A stretch of DNA of 57,588 nucleotides from a bacterium (GCA_006226965.1 SBGQ01000098.1:1-57588), one strand, 5' to 3'. Positions 9,263 through 19,181 are shown, numbered from the stretch's first letter. Translations and numbers: made by a program. Notes: generated from the letters alone by a model not told the origin.

Positions 9263-9840
9263 AACAAACTCGTTTGCTCTTGTTTATCCTTGGGACCTCG
9301 CCCCGATTTATACCACTGATTAAACCGTTCATCATGTGAGATAAGTAACATTTCAGGTATAAAGTTAATTTCATATATCCGCCGGCATATCCCATCCAGT
9401 GCTTTTTCACCGGAAATAGTTATATGAAAACCGTCTTCGTCTTCATCCACATAACCAAATTTTTTCAAATCCTGAATAATCATGATGGCTAAATGTGGTG
9501 GAATGCCGCAATTTTCCGCGATGAACTCTTTATCAATCGGATGGTATGGCGGGGCTTTTATCAAACCCAAAATATTAAGTTCAACTTCCGTTAATGGATA
9601 ACCGCCTGAATTTTTGGTTAATAAAGTATCCCATGCTTGTTGCGAATAATTTAAACCAAACCAGAATTTTGCTTCTTTCATCAATTTTCCGGTAGCGCAA
9701 CACGCCAAATAATCGCCCGGATTGGCTTTACTTACTGCACCGCGCTCACGATACATGGCTACCAATGTTGCCAAGTCTAAAACCTGCAAATTGGGAGGAT
9801 AGGAAAATACATTATCCGAGCGTCTGGTAACGGTACTCAT
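9259..9840 (-). CDS. Uncharacterised protein, winged-helix-like, C-terminal QTSLF
   Basis: Complete 193 aa ORF upstream of topA on the left; no family recognised; helix-rich central part with possible wing; ends '...KDKQEQTSLF'. Confidence 0.75.
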   Translation of the reverse strand: MSTVTRRSDNVFSYPPNLQVLDLATLVAMYRERGAVSKANPGDYLACCATGKLMKEAKFWFGLNYSQQAWDTLLTKNSGGYPLTEVELNILGLIKAPPYHPIDKEFIAENCGIPPHLAIMIIQDLKKFGYVDEDEDGFHITISGEKALDGICRRIYEINFIPEMLLISHDERFNQWYKSGRGPKDKQEQTSLF

Positions 9841-9858
9841 GCTTACTCCGCATGATTT

Positions 9859-12426
9859 CTATTTAGTTTTTGCTTTTATTAACTCAATGGCTTCATCACG
9901 AGTAATGGTTTCCGGGCTGAATCCCTTCGTAATCTTAACATTCGTTTTTCCCCATTTGATGTAAGGGCCGAAACGTCCGGTTAACACCTGAATTTCATCA
10001 CCTTTTTCATCCGGGTATTTCCCTAATTCCTGAATTGGCCCGGCACCACGAGATTTCTTCGCATTTGCTAATTCAAGTAATTCCAAACCTCTTGGTAATT
10101 CGATTTCTAAAACATGATCCTCTTTACCGAGTGATGCAAATGTTCCGTCGTGAACTACGTAGGGGCCAAATCGACCTATTCCGACACGAATTTCTTTTCC
10201 CGTTTCAGGATGATTTCCTAATAAACGCGGCATTTCCAGCAATTTTAAAGCTGTCGGTAAATCTAAGTCTTCCGGTTTCATGCCTTTCAAAAGTGATGCT
10301 CGCTTGGGTTTTTCTTTGGAATCATCACCAAGTCCCAACTGAACGTACGGACCAAAGCGTCCGTTTAAAACATAGATATCTAATTTGCTGACCGGGTCTT
10401 TTCCTAAGGAAGACGGACCTTCTTTAGCATCTTTAAGAAGCTCTTCTAATTTTTGTGGGGTGATATCACCCGGAAATAAATCAACCGGTAAAGAAGTTGA
10501 AGCAGCTTCCGTACCGCCTGCTTTTTGCACATACGGACCATAACGGCCAACTAAAACCTGAATGTCATTTAAACCATGAATAGGTAAATCAATTTTTCGG
10601 GCATCTTGTGGGTCAATTTGCGTTTCCTGCATTTCAATTTGCTGTAATAAACCTTTTTGACCTTTAAAATATCCGTCCAGATAGTTCAGCATTTCTTGTT
10701 CACCGGAAGCAATTTCGTCCAATTTGCCTTCCATATCCGAAGTGAATTGTAAATCAACTAAATCAGGAAAATGCTTTTCTAACAAACCTGTTACAGCAAA
10801 AGCCATAAACGTCGGAACAAGAGCATTTCCGTCTTTTTGAACATATCCTCGATCGATAACCGTACTAATGATACTCGCATAAGTACTCGGGCGACCAACG
10901 CCTTCTTTCTCCAATGCTTTTACTAAGGTTGCTTCTGTAAAACGTGCCGGAGGTTTGGTTTCGTGACCCTTTGGCTCAACTTTTTTAGCTGTTACTTTTT
11001 CGCCAACTAATAATTGCGGTAACATCGATTCCTGATCCTCTAATGCTGCTTCAGGATCGTCTGAACCTTCAACATAAGCACGGAAAAATCCCGGAAATAC
11101 AATCTGTTTACCGGAAGCTTTAAACACCGCAGAGGTTTTCACTGTTTTAGCCTCAATTTCAATGTTGGTGAAGTTTAGAACAGCATCCGCCATTTGGGTA
11201 GCCATGGTTCGCTTCCAAATCAAATCATACAATTTGAATTCTTTATTCGCTAAACCTGTTTCTTGCGGTGTTCTGAAATGTGTTCCTGCAGGACGAATGG
11301 CTTCGTGTGCTTCTTGCGCACCTTTTGCCTTTTTTGAATACGAGCGAACACTTTTGTACAAATACTCATCACCATAAATAGAAACAACCGCATCGCGAGC
11401 AGCTTGAATAGCTTGAGAACTCAAATTAGTTGAGTCTGTTCTCATGTAGGTGATGTAACCACTTTCATACAAACGTTGAGCAATCTGCATGGTTTCTTTT
11501 GCCGAAAAACCATACTTACGGTTTGCTTCCTGCTGTAATGTCGATGTAATAAAAGGAGGAGCAGGTGAACGTTTTTGATTGGTTTGTTCTAAAGAAATTA
11601 CCTGCCAATCACCCGTTTTGATTTCTTCGATGAGTGCTTTTGCTTGGTCTTCGTTTAAAATGCGAACTCCGCCTTTTTTATCTAACTCACCGGTTTCTGC
11701 ATTAAAATCTTTTCCGTTTGCAATACGCTCGCTATTTACTCGGTGCAATTCTGCTTTAAACGTAGATTTTTCACCGTTTTTTTGAACCTGAGCGATAATA
11801 TCCCAATAAGAACTGCTCACAAAACGCATTCGCTCTCTTTCGCGTTGCACCATAACTTCAACGGCAACCGATTGTACACGTCCGGCAGAAAGATTGGGTG
11901 CCAGTTTTTTCCAGAGCAGAGGAGAAATGGTGTAACCTACCAATCTGTCCATAATACGTCTGGTTTCTTGTGCATTTACCAGATTGATATCAATTTCTCT
12001 GAAATTTTCAAGAGCATCTTTAATTGCGGATTCCGTGATTTCATGAAACACCATTCGTTTAACCGGAATTTTCGGTTTTAGCACTTCCAATAAGTGCCAA
12101 GAAATTCCTTCTCCTTCACGGTCCTCGTCCGTTGCAAGAATCAGTTCATCCACTTCACCTAATTGCTTCTTTAATCGGTCAACAACTTTCTTTTTATCGG
12201 ATGAAATCACATACAAAGGCTCGTAATTCTTATCGATATTGATACCAATATTCGCCCATTTTTCTTTTTTGTATTTCGCCGGAATCTCTTTTGCGTTCGC
12301 AGGTAAATCGCGAATGTGTCCCATAGACGAATCTACAAGGAAGCCTTTCGGCAAAAACTTCTTGATGGTTTTAGCTTTGGTTGGAGATTCTACAATTACG
12401 AGTGATTTCATCAAAACTTTAGTCAA
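9859..12426 (-). CDS. topA: DNA topoisomerase I
   Basis: TOPRIM 'SLVIVESPTKAKTIKKFL', 'GYITYMRTDSTNLS', four C-terminal GR(F/Y)GPY repeats. Confidence 0.97.
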   Translation of the reverse strand: MTKVLMKSLVIVESPTKAKTIKKFLPKGFLVDSSMGHIRDLPANAKEIPAKYKKEKWANIGINIDKNYEPLYVISSDKKKVVDRLKKQLGEVDELILATDEDREGEGISWHLLEVLKPKIPVKRMVFHEITESAIKDALENFREIDINLVNAQETRRIMDRLVGYTISPLLWKKLAPNLSAGRVQSVAVEVMVQRERERMRFVSSSYWDIIAQVQKNGEKSTFKAELHRVNSERIANGKDFNAETGELDKKGGVRILNEDQAKALIEEIKTGDWQVISLEQTNQKRSPAPPFITSTLQQEANRKYGFSAKETMQIAQRLYESGYITYMRTDSTNLSSQAIQAARDAVVSIYGDEYLYKSVRSYSKKAKGAQEAHEAIRPAGTHFRTPQETGLANKEFKLYDLIWKRTMATQMADAVLNFTNIEIEAKTVKTSAVFKASGKQIVFPGFFRAYVEGSDDPEAALEDQESMLPQLLVGEKVTAKKVEPKGHETKPPARFTEATLVKALEKEGVGRPSTYASIISTVIDRGYVQKDGNALVPTFMAFAVTGLLEKHFPDLVDLQFTSDMEGKLDEIASGEQEMLNYLDGYFKGQKGLLQQIEMQETQIDPQDARKIDLPIHGLNDIQVLVGRYGPYVQKAGGTEAASTSLPVDLFPGDITPQKLEELLKDAKEGPSSLGKDPVSKLDIYVLNGRFGPYVQLGLGDDSKEKPKRASLLKGMKPEDLDLPTALKLLEMPRLLGNHPETGKEIRVGIGRFGPYVVHDGTFASLGKEDHVLEIELPRGLELLELANAKKSRGAGPIQELGKYPDEKGDEIQVLTGRFGPYIKWGKTNVKITKGFSPETITRDEAIELIKAKTK

Positions 12427-12555
12427 CTATTTTTAAAAACGATGCTTTAGAACGCCCAATTTAAACAAGGATTCTTCAAAAATCGAAAAAATCTTACAAA
12501 CAGGCTTCTGATTGCCATTTACCCGTTAATTTTAACCGGGATAATGAGAGAATTA

Positions 12556-13035
12556 CTAGTTGGAAAGCCCATCAAGCAGATTTAAGATTTCTTCGCCGTG
12601 ATGTTTCGATTCCACTTTTTCTATTATGCCTAAAACTTTTCCTTGTGTATCGAGCACATATGCAGAGCGACTAGGGCCAACAAACGTTTTACCATACATC
12701 GATTTTTCAACCACAGAATCGAAGGCATTCGCAATGTTGTAATCCGGATCAGAGGCTAAAATGTATCCGATTCCATGTTTAGCGGCATATTTTTTATGCG
12801 AACCACAGGTGTCTTTTGAAACCGACATCAATACAAAACCTCGTTTTTCGATTTCTTTTGCATGATGAGCTAAACTTATATTTTGATTGTCACAACTGCT
12901 GGTATTGTTTTTCATATACACGGAAATAACCATGGGTTTGGTAAGAAGCTCAGCTAATGTGGTTTCTTTTTCTTCTCCATTGATGATGACTTTAAATCGA
13001 ATAGTTGTATCAACGGTATCGCCAATTTGTATCAT
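12556..13035 (-). CDS. Peroxiredoxin, BCP/AhpC-TSA family (start corrected to 13035)
   Basis: 'MIQIGDTVDTTIRFKVI...KPMVISVYMKNNTSSCDNQNISLAHHAKEIEKRGFVLMSVSKDTCGSHKKYAAKHGI'; the 13194 start would overlap tonB. Confidence 0.85.
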   Translation of the reverse strand: MIQIGDTVDTTIRFKVIINGEEKETTLAELLTKPMVISVYMKNNTSSCDNQNISLAHHAKEIEKRGFVLMSVSKDTCGSHKKYAAKHGIGYILASDPDYNIANAFDSVVEKSMYGKTFVGPSRSAYVLDTQGKVLGIIEKVESKHHGEEILNLLDGLSN

Positions 13036-13112
13036 TTTTCCTTTTGTTTGTTTTGATGTACAGAGTTTAAAACGCTTTGTAGAAATAAAGCGTTTCCGTT
13101 TTACTTCTATTT

Positions 13113-13931
13113 TTACTGTAAAACAAAGCGAAACGTAATTGTACCCCACTGAGATTTTTGCGGAACACCCGATGGAAGGCGTGAAAAACGCCACGTACGA
13201 AGCGTTTTTAAAACTTCTGACTCTAAATTTGGGTTCATTTTCTTGAGCGGAATCATTCGGGCTACAGTTCCATCCGGACGAACCTCAAATCGAATAGTTA
13301 TTACAGCTTCTAAGTCTTCATTATAACTTGGCAAGGGTTGTACTTGCGGACTGCGTTCAATATCGCCTTCCCACTTTAAAGAAAACGGTGCCGTTTTATC
13401 TTCATCGGTTCCGGTTCCTTGTTTAACATTTGCATCACCTTTTAAACCTTCTGTATCGCCCGTTTTAACTTCACCATCTTTTTCAACTTCGTCTTTTTTC
13501 ACATCCGGAGCAATCGCTTCTTCTTTTACTTGCTGCTTATCACTCGTTTCAGGAGTTATTTTTTCGGTTTCCGGTGTTTTAACAACTTCATCGCTTACAA
13601 CAGGTTCTGTTTGGTCTGGCGCGTCAACCGGTTTTGTTTTATCTACACTTTTTTGTGTGTTTTGCTGTGTTTCCGGTTTGTTTTCTTTCGGGCGCTCGTT
13701 TGATTGATTCGGAGAAGTTACTTTTCTCGATTCAACCTGTTGATTTTTTTTCGGAGCATATTCAGCAGGGGAACCCATTTGAAAAGCTCCTAAATCGACT
13801 TCAATAAAAGCTGTTCGTTGGTCTTCCGGAGTATCTAACTTCACAAAAAGCAGGAATAGAAACAGCAGTACATGGAAACCAAAAGTAACCTGTAAGCCAA
13901 ATCGTTCTTCTTTACTCCATTTTGTGAGCAT
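13113..13931 (-). CDS. tonB: TonB-family energy transducer
   Basis: N-terminal TM, Pro/Glu/Lys-rich linker, C-terminal 'ITIRFEVRPDGTVARMIPLKKMNPNLESEVLKTLRTWRFSRLP'. Confidence 0.85.
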   Translation of the reverse strand: MLTKWSKEERFGLQVTFGFHVLLFLFLLFVKLDTPEDQRTAFIEVDLGAFQMGSPAEYAPKKNQQVESRKVTSPNQSNERPKENKPETQQNTQKSVDKTKPVDAPDQTEPVVSDEVVKTPETEKITPETSDKQQVKEEAIAPDVKKDEVEKDGEVKTGDTEGLKGDANVKQGTGTDEDKTAPFSLKWEGDIERSPQVQPLPSYNEDLEAVITIRFEVRPDGTVARMIPLKKMNPNLESEVLKTLRTWRFSRLPSGVPQKSQWGTITFRFVLQ

Positions 13932-13932
13932 A

Positions 13933-14343
13933 TTATCGGGTAGCCCTCTCGGTAGCCATTACAATTTTGAGATTTAAAGCCTGAGCGATGTTCATTACTT
14001 GCACGGCATCGTCAACACGGGCGTCTTTATCGGCGCGTAAAACCAAGGTTCTGTTCGGATTTTTTTGATATTCATCCCGAATAGCTGATGCTAACATCCC
14101 TTGCGCAACCAAATTCCCTGAAACGTAGAATTGTTTGTCTTTTGTAACTGTAACCACTAACTGTTGACTCACTTTCGGGTCACCAGTTTCTGCTTTTGGT
14201 ACGTTTACTTTTATTCCAAAATTGGAAACGAAAGAGGAGGTGAGTAAAAAGAAAATCAACAATAACAGAACGATGTCTGTTAATGAAGACTGAGAGAATA
14301 TCGCCAGCGGTTTTCTACGGTCGCCATCGTCTCTGAAATTCAT
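13933..14343 (-). CDS. exbD: ExbD/TolR biopolymer transport protein
   Basis: 'SLTDIVLLLLIFFLLTSSFV', 'TLVLRADKDARVDDAVQVMNIAQ'. Confidence 0.93.
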   Translation of the reverse strand: MNFRDDGDRRKPLAIFSQSSLTDIVLLLLIFFLLTSSFVSNFGIKVNVPKAETGDPKVSQQLVVTVTKDKQFYVSGNLVAQGMLASAIRDEYQKNPNRTLVLRADKDARVDDAVQVMNIAQALNLKIVMATERATR

Positions 14344-14346
14344 GGC

Positions 14347-15042
14347 TTAAGCTTTCTTTTTAGCAGGAGTACTTAATAATTCGATGAATTCTGCAGAGGC
14401 ATTCTCTAATTCAAAGACCATTCGGTTTACACGAGCAAGCAAATAGTTATAAAAACCATATGCTATAATTCCGACACCTAAACCAAAAGCTGTTGTAATT
14501 AACGCTTCCCAAATACCACCGGCTAACACAGATGGGTTTACATTGCCTTCTAAGCCTTGAATTTGTTGGAAGGCTTCAATCATACCTGTAACTGTTCCAA
14601 GAAATCCCATCAAAGGAGCCACACCGGCTATTGTTGCCAACCAGTCTAATTTATTCTCAAGCAAATACACTTCTTTTTTACCTGATGTATGAATGGCATC
14701 TTCAATATCGGTTATCGATTTACCCAAACGACGAATACCTTTCAATAATATTCTTGAAACAGGCTTTTCTAACTGCTCTAAATAATCCATTGCCTGCTGC
14801 GGTGTACCGTTTGTGAGCATATCTTCAACAGAAGCTAAGACTTTATCTGAGTCCATTGCTGAGTTACTTAGAAACCTCCATCGTTCAGCAATCACATAAA
14901 TAGTAATTACCAAGGTCGCTAAAATGGGGTACATCAAAAAACCGCCATCAACAAACATGGATAAAAAGTTCATTGTTTCCGGTTCTGTGGCAATCTCAGG
15001 TACCGAAAGGGTGTCTTGTAAAAGCAATAGAGCAAATGACAT
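14347..15042 (-). CDS. exbB: MotA/TolQ/ExbB proton channel protein
   Basis: 'LATIAGVAPLMGFLGTVTGMIEAFQQI...GGIWEALITTAFGLGVGIIAY'. Confidence 0.95.
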   Translation of the reverse strand: MSFALLLLQDTLSVPEIATEPETMNFLSMFVDGGFLMYPILATLVITIYVIAERWRFLSNSAMDSDKVLASVEDMLTNGTPQQAMDYLEQLEKPVSRILLKGIRRLGKSITDIEDAIHTSGKKEVYLLENKLDWLATIAGVAPLMGFLGTVTGMIEAFQQIQGLEGNVNPSVLAGGIWEALITTAFGLGVGIIAYGFYNYLLARVNRMVFELENASAEFIELLSTPAKKKA

Positions 15043-15048
15043 AGATAA

Positions 15049-16143
15049 TTATTGTGTAATACGTTTAATAGTATAGTTTCCTGGAGTGTTTTTTCCGTTT
15101 GGTAACGATGAAACGGCATTTTTAGCATCCGGTATAGTTGCGAACTGACCCAACGCTACATAGAATAATCTTCTGGTTGATGTATCAAAGCCGTGTACGT
15201 AGGCACGGTATCCTTTTTTTGTCCAATCCGACACTTCGGCATGTGCACGAGACTCTACGCTTAAGGTATAGATTACAATTGCGTACGAACTTTTAATTTC
15301 AGGGTTGAAATCACCGTTTAATCCATATTCAATTGGTTTTTGTGCCTTATTCTCTTCAACGGTTTTCGTTGTTTCCGTCAGGTCTGCAACCACATCTGAA
15401 ACAACTTCTTTTGGCTTTACTTCAGGTTCTGATTTTGGCTCCAGCTCTTGTTTTTCAACCTTAGTTACAACAGTTTTTTCAACTGTAGGTGCAGGTGCAG
15501 GCATTTCGTTTGCTGAACGAGTTAAAAACCAACTTACAAATGCAATTACTGCCAATGCAGCCGCGATACTAACAGGTAACTTCCAATTACTGGATTGCTG
15601 CTTATAATATCCTTTATTAACCGGAGCCTGTGGCTTTTTACTTACAACTTCTTTTGGAGGTTGAGTAATTTTTTCCGGCTCTACTTGTTCCGGTTTCAAT
15701 GAATCTTTGTTAACCGCAGGTTCTTCCGATTTTTGCTCCGCTACTTTTTCTTCAACTTTTTCAGATTCAACAACTTTAGGAGCCGATTGAGTCACTTTTC
15801 CGATTACCAATTCAGTTTTATCTTCTTCTGTTTGGGTTGATATTTCAACCGTCTGAGCAGTCTCGTCATCACCTTTTTTATCACCTGATTTTCGTATTTC
15901 AATAGGCTGCATTCCGGCATATTTGTAATTAATTTCTACCGCAAATGCCGGGTCTGATTCAAACGAGAGCCGTCCTTTTTTTAATCGAAATACACCTAAT
16001 CCATCAATGGCTAACGGACTGCCTTTACTTACAGAGGTAATCTCATTTATTACTTCATTGAACTGTTTTTCAACTTTTTCTATCGGTTCGTTCAAGTGTT
16101 TGGATAGTAGTTCTATGAACTGATTTTTATCAACGGTGCTCAT
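15049..16143 (-). CDS. HU-CCDC81-like DNA-binding domain + TM + SPOR-like domain protein
   Basis: N-term HU-like 'FIELLSKHLNEPIEKVEKQFNEVINEI...LAIDGLGVFRLKKGRLSFE'; central TM 'WKLPVSIAAALAVIAFVSWFL'; C-term SPOR-like 'YAIVIYTLSVESRAHAEVSDWTKKGYRAYVHGFDTSTRRLFYVALGQFATIPDAKNAV'. Confidence 0.85.
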   Translation of the reverse strand: MSTVDKNQFIELLSKHLNEPIEKVEKQFNEVINEITSVSKGSPLAIDGLGVFRLKKGRLSFESDPAFAVEINYKYAGMQPIEIRKSGDKKGDDETAQTVEISTQTEEDKTELVIGKVTQSAPKVVESEKVEEKVAEQKSEEPAVNKDSLKPEQVEPEKITQPPKEVVSKKPQAPVNKGYYKQQSSNWKLPVSIAAALAVIAFVSWFLTRSANEMPAPAPTVEKTVVTKVEKQELEPKSEPEVKPKEVVSDVVADLTETTKTVEENKAQKPIEYGLNGDFNPEIKSSYAIVIYTLSVESRAHAEVSDWTKKGYRAYVHGFDTSTRRLFYVALGQFATIPDAKNAVSSLPNGKNTPGNYTIKRITQ

Positions 16144-16334
16144 TTTTTCTCCGGTGTAAACAGTACATAATCAATTGGCGGCATAAGTACAACTCGTCCG
16201 TCCGGCTCAGGTTTTTGATATTGTTTTATGTGGATTGATTTAAAAGAGCCTAAACCATCCAGTTCAATTGTTTTTTTGGCTTGAAGCTGTTCGCGTAACA
16301 CACTAATCAAAGCCTGCTTAAACGCATCATTCAT
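16140..16334 (-). CDS. Mini HU-like protein (64 aa)
   Basis: 'ALISVLREQLQAKKTIELDGLGSFKSIHIKQYQKPEPDGRVVLMPPIDYVLFTPEKK' matches the HU beta-core; 4-bp overlap with the HU-SPOR gene. Confidence 0.75.
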   Translation of the reverse strand: MNDAFKQALISVLREQLQAKKTIELDGLGSFKSIHIKQYQKPEPDGRVVLMPPIDYVLFTPEKK

Positions 16335-16337
16335 ATC

Positions 16338-18008
16338 TTAAAACGTAAGGTTTAATCCGCCTGTTAAAAATAGTGGCCATTCCTGATAGTCTGACCAATA
16401 ATTGTATTTTGCACCGGTTAAATTGCTTGCTTTTAGATAAACCGCCCAGTGCTTGTTAAATGCATATCTTGTTTTGGCATTGATTAACAAGATACTGCTT
16501 GAGGTATTTGTCCCTTCACGACCTGCTAAAAATAAGATTTCAGGCTGAACATACCATTGTTTTTGAATAAACCATAATACATCAGCTTTAGCACCAATTC
16601 GCTCCAAATATGGAATTTGGTTTCCGCCTTTTAATTGGTGATTTAATATCCACGCTTCTGCGTTAAAGCTTAGTTCCGGTGCATCGAAACGATAGGAATA
16701 ACCGCCTTTTAATTTCACAATTTGTGCTTCGTTGTATGCAATATCATGTGAAAATAAAGCAGGGTTTCCCGCATCAACCACATAGTTGATGTAGCCAAAG
16801 TTCGTATATCGTTTTAAATCAAAACCCGCATAAATACTAGAGCGATTCATTAATTCAAGCTCATAATTAGCAAACATTACCCAGCCTCGATTATTCAATA
16901 ATTGCTGCGAATAATTCATAAAGGGCGATGTTGCAACATAGCCAATTCTACCGGTATTCTGAACTTCACCATAAATTCCGGCACGTATTACAGAGCCGCT
17001 AATTCCGTAATAATCTATTGTAGCTGTCGGGAATACAAAAAAACGCGTTGCTTTTTCATCTTGTGAAAAATAGGGATCGATACCAAGTGTAACTTTTCGG
17101 TTTGTTCCCGCTCGGTATGCATATCTGCCATACACATGCGCAATTATATACTGTTCTGCATTGCCTAATCTTTGATAGGTTGAAAACACGCCATCAGCAC
17201 CCAAGCCCATTCCAGAACGAGGTGTTTCTAGAGCCCAGAAATTCTCGAGTTTTGCTTTGATAATATGCTCCGGTTCAGCGCTGACTTTTGTACCTAGAGC
17301 TTGCTGCAAGCCAGAATATTCAACATTGGTTTGCCAATAATCCCAAGGATTATTCACCCGTTTTATTCCGGTACTAAATCCCCAATTTTTAATATCCTGA
17401 TATTCTACTGTTGAAGATGATGTCGGTGCATAGTTTTTATTTATTCCGCCATTAATTTGAGTAGTCCAACTTAACCCACTATCCATTATTTCGGTATAGG
17501 CTAGGTGTCCGTTCCATTTCTGAAACTCTGACGGAACAGCAAAACCTAAATCAGGACTTGAGACATGCGAAAAGAACCCATTGAGTCTATAATTTCCCTG
17601 ATCTAAAACTTGAAAACCCAGTTCTGCTTCTGGTACACTATGTAGTCCATATCCACCCAGTAACCATACATTCATTGGTTCAATTTTTTTTGATTTTGAG
17701 CGAATCGGTGATTTCGGAATTTCAAGAGGGCTAATCGGAATAGAGGCTACAACTTCGTCACTTGTTTCTAAGAAGGGCAAACGGTTGGGGTCTAATAGAT
17801 ATACTCGGGGACGTGGATCAAAACCTAAAATCGGTTGACGTTGCAAACCCGGGAATTTAATTCTATAGTCGCCTTTAATTTCAATATCCTGAGGGTTAAT
17901 ATCCGGTAATAAATCACTTCCCTGAGTCTCTGTGTTATTCTGGGCAACAACTGAAATAAAGAATTGGGATAAAAAGAAAATTAATAAAGAGACTTTGCGA
18001 TGTTTCAT
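16338..18008 (-). CDS. Outer-membrane beta-barrel protein (TonB-receptor-like barrel, no plug recognised)
   Basis: Signal peptide 'MKHRKVSLLIFFLSQFFISVVAQ', many amphipathic aromatic strands, C-terminal 'WPLFLTGGLNLTF' ending in Phe. Confidence 0.75.
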   Translation of the reverse strand: MKHRKVSLLIFFLSQFFISVVAQNNTETQGSDLLPDINPQDIEIKGDYRIKFPGLQRQPILGFDPRPRVYLLDPNRLPFLETSDEVVASIPISPLEIPKSPIRSKSKKIEPMNVWLLGGYGLHSVPEAELGFQVLDQGNYRLNGFFSHVSSPDLGFAVPSEFQKWNGHLAYTEIMDSGLSWTTQINGGINKNYAPTSSSTVEYQDIKNWGFSTGIKRVNNPWDYWQTNVEYSGLQQALGTKVSAEPEHIIKAKLENFWALETPRSGMGLGADGVFSTYQRLGNAEQYIIAHVYGRYAYRAGTNRKVTLGIDPYFSQDEKATRFFVFPTATIDYYGISGSVIRAGIYGEVQNTGRIGYVATSPFMNYSQQLLNNRGWVMFANYELELMNRSSIYAGFDLKRYTNFGYINYVVDAGNPALFSHDIAYNEAQIVKLKGGYSYRFDAPELSFNAEAWILNHQLKGGNQIPYLERIGAKADVLWFIQKQWYVQPEILFLAGREGTNTSSSILLINAKTRYAFNKHWAVYLKASNLTGAKYNYWSDYQEWPLFLTGGLNLTF

Positions 18009-18032
18009 GAATTATGTACGGTTGAGTACGAA

Positions 18033-19145
18033 CTAATCGTATATCTTTTTTACCACGATTTCATCAACTACAGGTTTTACCGGAGCTGATTCATCCTCGC
18101 CTATAATAATAGTATTTCCTGAGGATGCGGAAAGATACGATGCATCGAGCACTCTTTGTATATGAATTCCTTCATCAAATGTTGGAGATACCGGAGTTTG
18201 ATGAAAAATTGCAGAGCTTAAAATCTCTAGAAGCATGTAAAATGCTGCTGTTTGATAACTTCCGGGAATATTCGCTAACTGATAAGCAGGAGGTAAGGCA
18301 AGTCGTTCACGCTTTTCCGACCCGATTTCATAATAAATTAAATCGGTGTTATTGGTAAAGTGAAGCGAGCCTTTGTGTCCATGAAATATAAACTCGTCTT
18401 GTGTTTTACCTACATAAGAACGCGTAACATGAATTTGTGCTTTAACTCCCGAATGAAATCCTATTGCCAATTGGAAACTATCGTCAGCATCATTTTCTAT
18501 TAATTGGCCATCTGTTGATTCTCTTTGAGGATGGCTTGTAAACGTTTTTGCTGAAACAGAGCGAATTCCGCCAGCAATTCGTAATAAATAATCAATATCG
18601 TGGCTACCTAAAATACCCAGTGCGCCACCTTTAAGCTTTCTTTGCATTTTCCATAAAGAAAGTGCATCGGTATTAAACATCTGGTTATCACGATAAATCC
18701 GCTCAATATGGGTTAATTTCCCAATTTTACCGTCGGCCAATAAACGCTGTGCATATTTTCTTGCCGGGTAATAGTTTACGTGATGATCAACTACGGCTAA
18801 TAAATCTTGTTTTTTTGCTAGTTCGGCTAACTCTTCCGCTTCTTTGATGCTCATCATAAACGGTGCGGAACAAATAACATGTTTCCCGGCTAGCAATGCT
18901 TTTTTTGCAAACTCATAATGGGTATGCGGGGGAGTGGCAACACAAACTAATCGAATTTTTCTGTCGCTGAGGATTTCAGTTAAATTATTTGTGTGCTTCC
19001 TGAAACCTAAATCTTTTCGCGCCTGTTTTGCTTTGGACTCATCCCGGCTGAATATGGTATGTAAATCAAATAATGGATGAACGGCTATCGCTTTAGCATA
19101 AGTGCTAATTCCATATCCAGTTCCTAAAATTGCCGTTTCAATCAT
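18033..19145 (-). CDS. Gfo/Idh/MocA-family oxidoreductase
   Basis: 'ETAILGTGYGISTYAKAIAVHPLFDLHTIFSRDESKAKQ...VCVATPPHTHYEFAKKALLAGKHVICSAPF'. Confidence 0.93.
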   Translation of the reverse strand: MIETAILGTGYGISTYAKAIAVHPLFDLHTIFSRDESKAKQARKDLGFRKHTNNLTEILSDRKIRLVCVATPPHTHYEFAKKALLAGKHVICSAPFMMSIKEAEELAELAKKQDLLAVVDHHVNYYPARKYAQRLLADGKIGKLTHIERIYRDNQMFNTDALSLWKMQRKLKGGALGILGSHDIDYLLRIAGGIRSVSAKTFTSHPQRESTDGQLIENDADDSFQLAIGFHSGVKAQIHVTRSYVGKTQDEFIFHGHKGSLHFTNNTDLIYYEIGSEKRERLALPPAYQLANIPGSYQTAAFYMLLEILSSAIFHQTPVSPTFDEGIHIQRVLDASYLSASSGNTIIIGEDESAPVKPVVDEIVVKKIYD

Positions 19146-19173
19146 GAATAAATTGAGTTTTGTTCCACCCTAT

Positions 19174-19181
19174 CAAAGGTA
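19174..19181 (-). promoter_or_regulatory. TAnnTTTG-type -7 element (TACCTTTG) upstream of the oxidoreductase
   Basis: Plus strand CAAAGGTA 29 bp upstream of the ATG; no clear -33 TTTG. Confidence 0.4.

Noticed and set aside
13036-13194. N-terminal extension of the peroxiredoxin ORF
   Set aside because: Would overlap tonB by about 80 bp; MIQIGDTV start at 13035 matches the family
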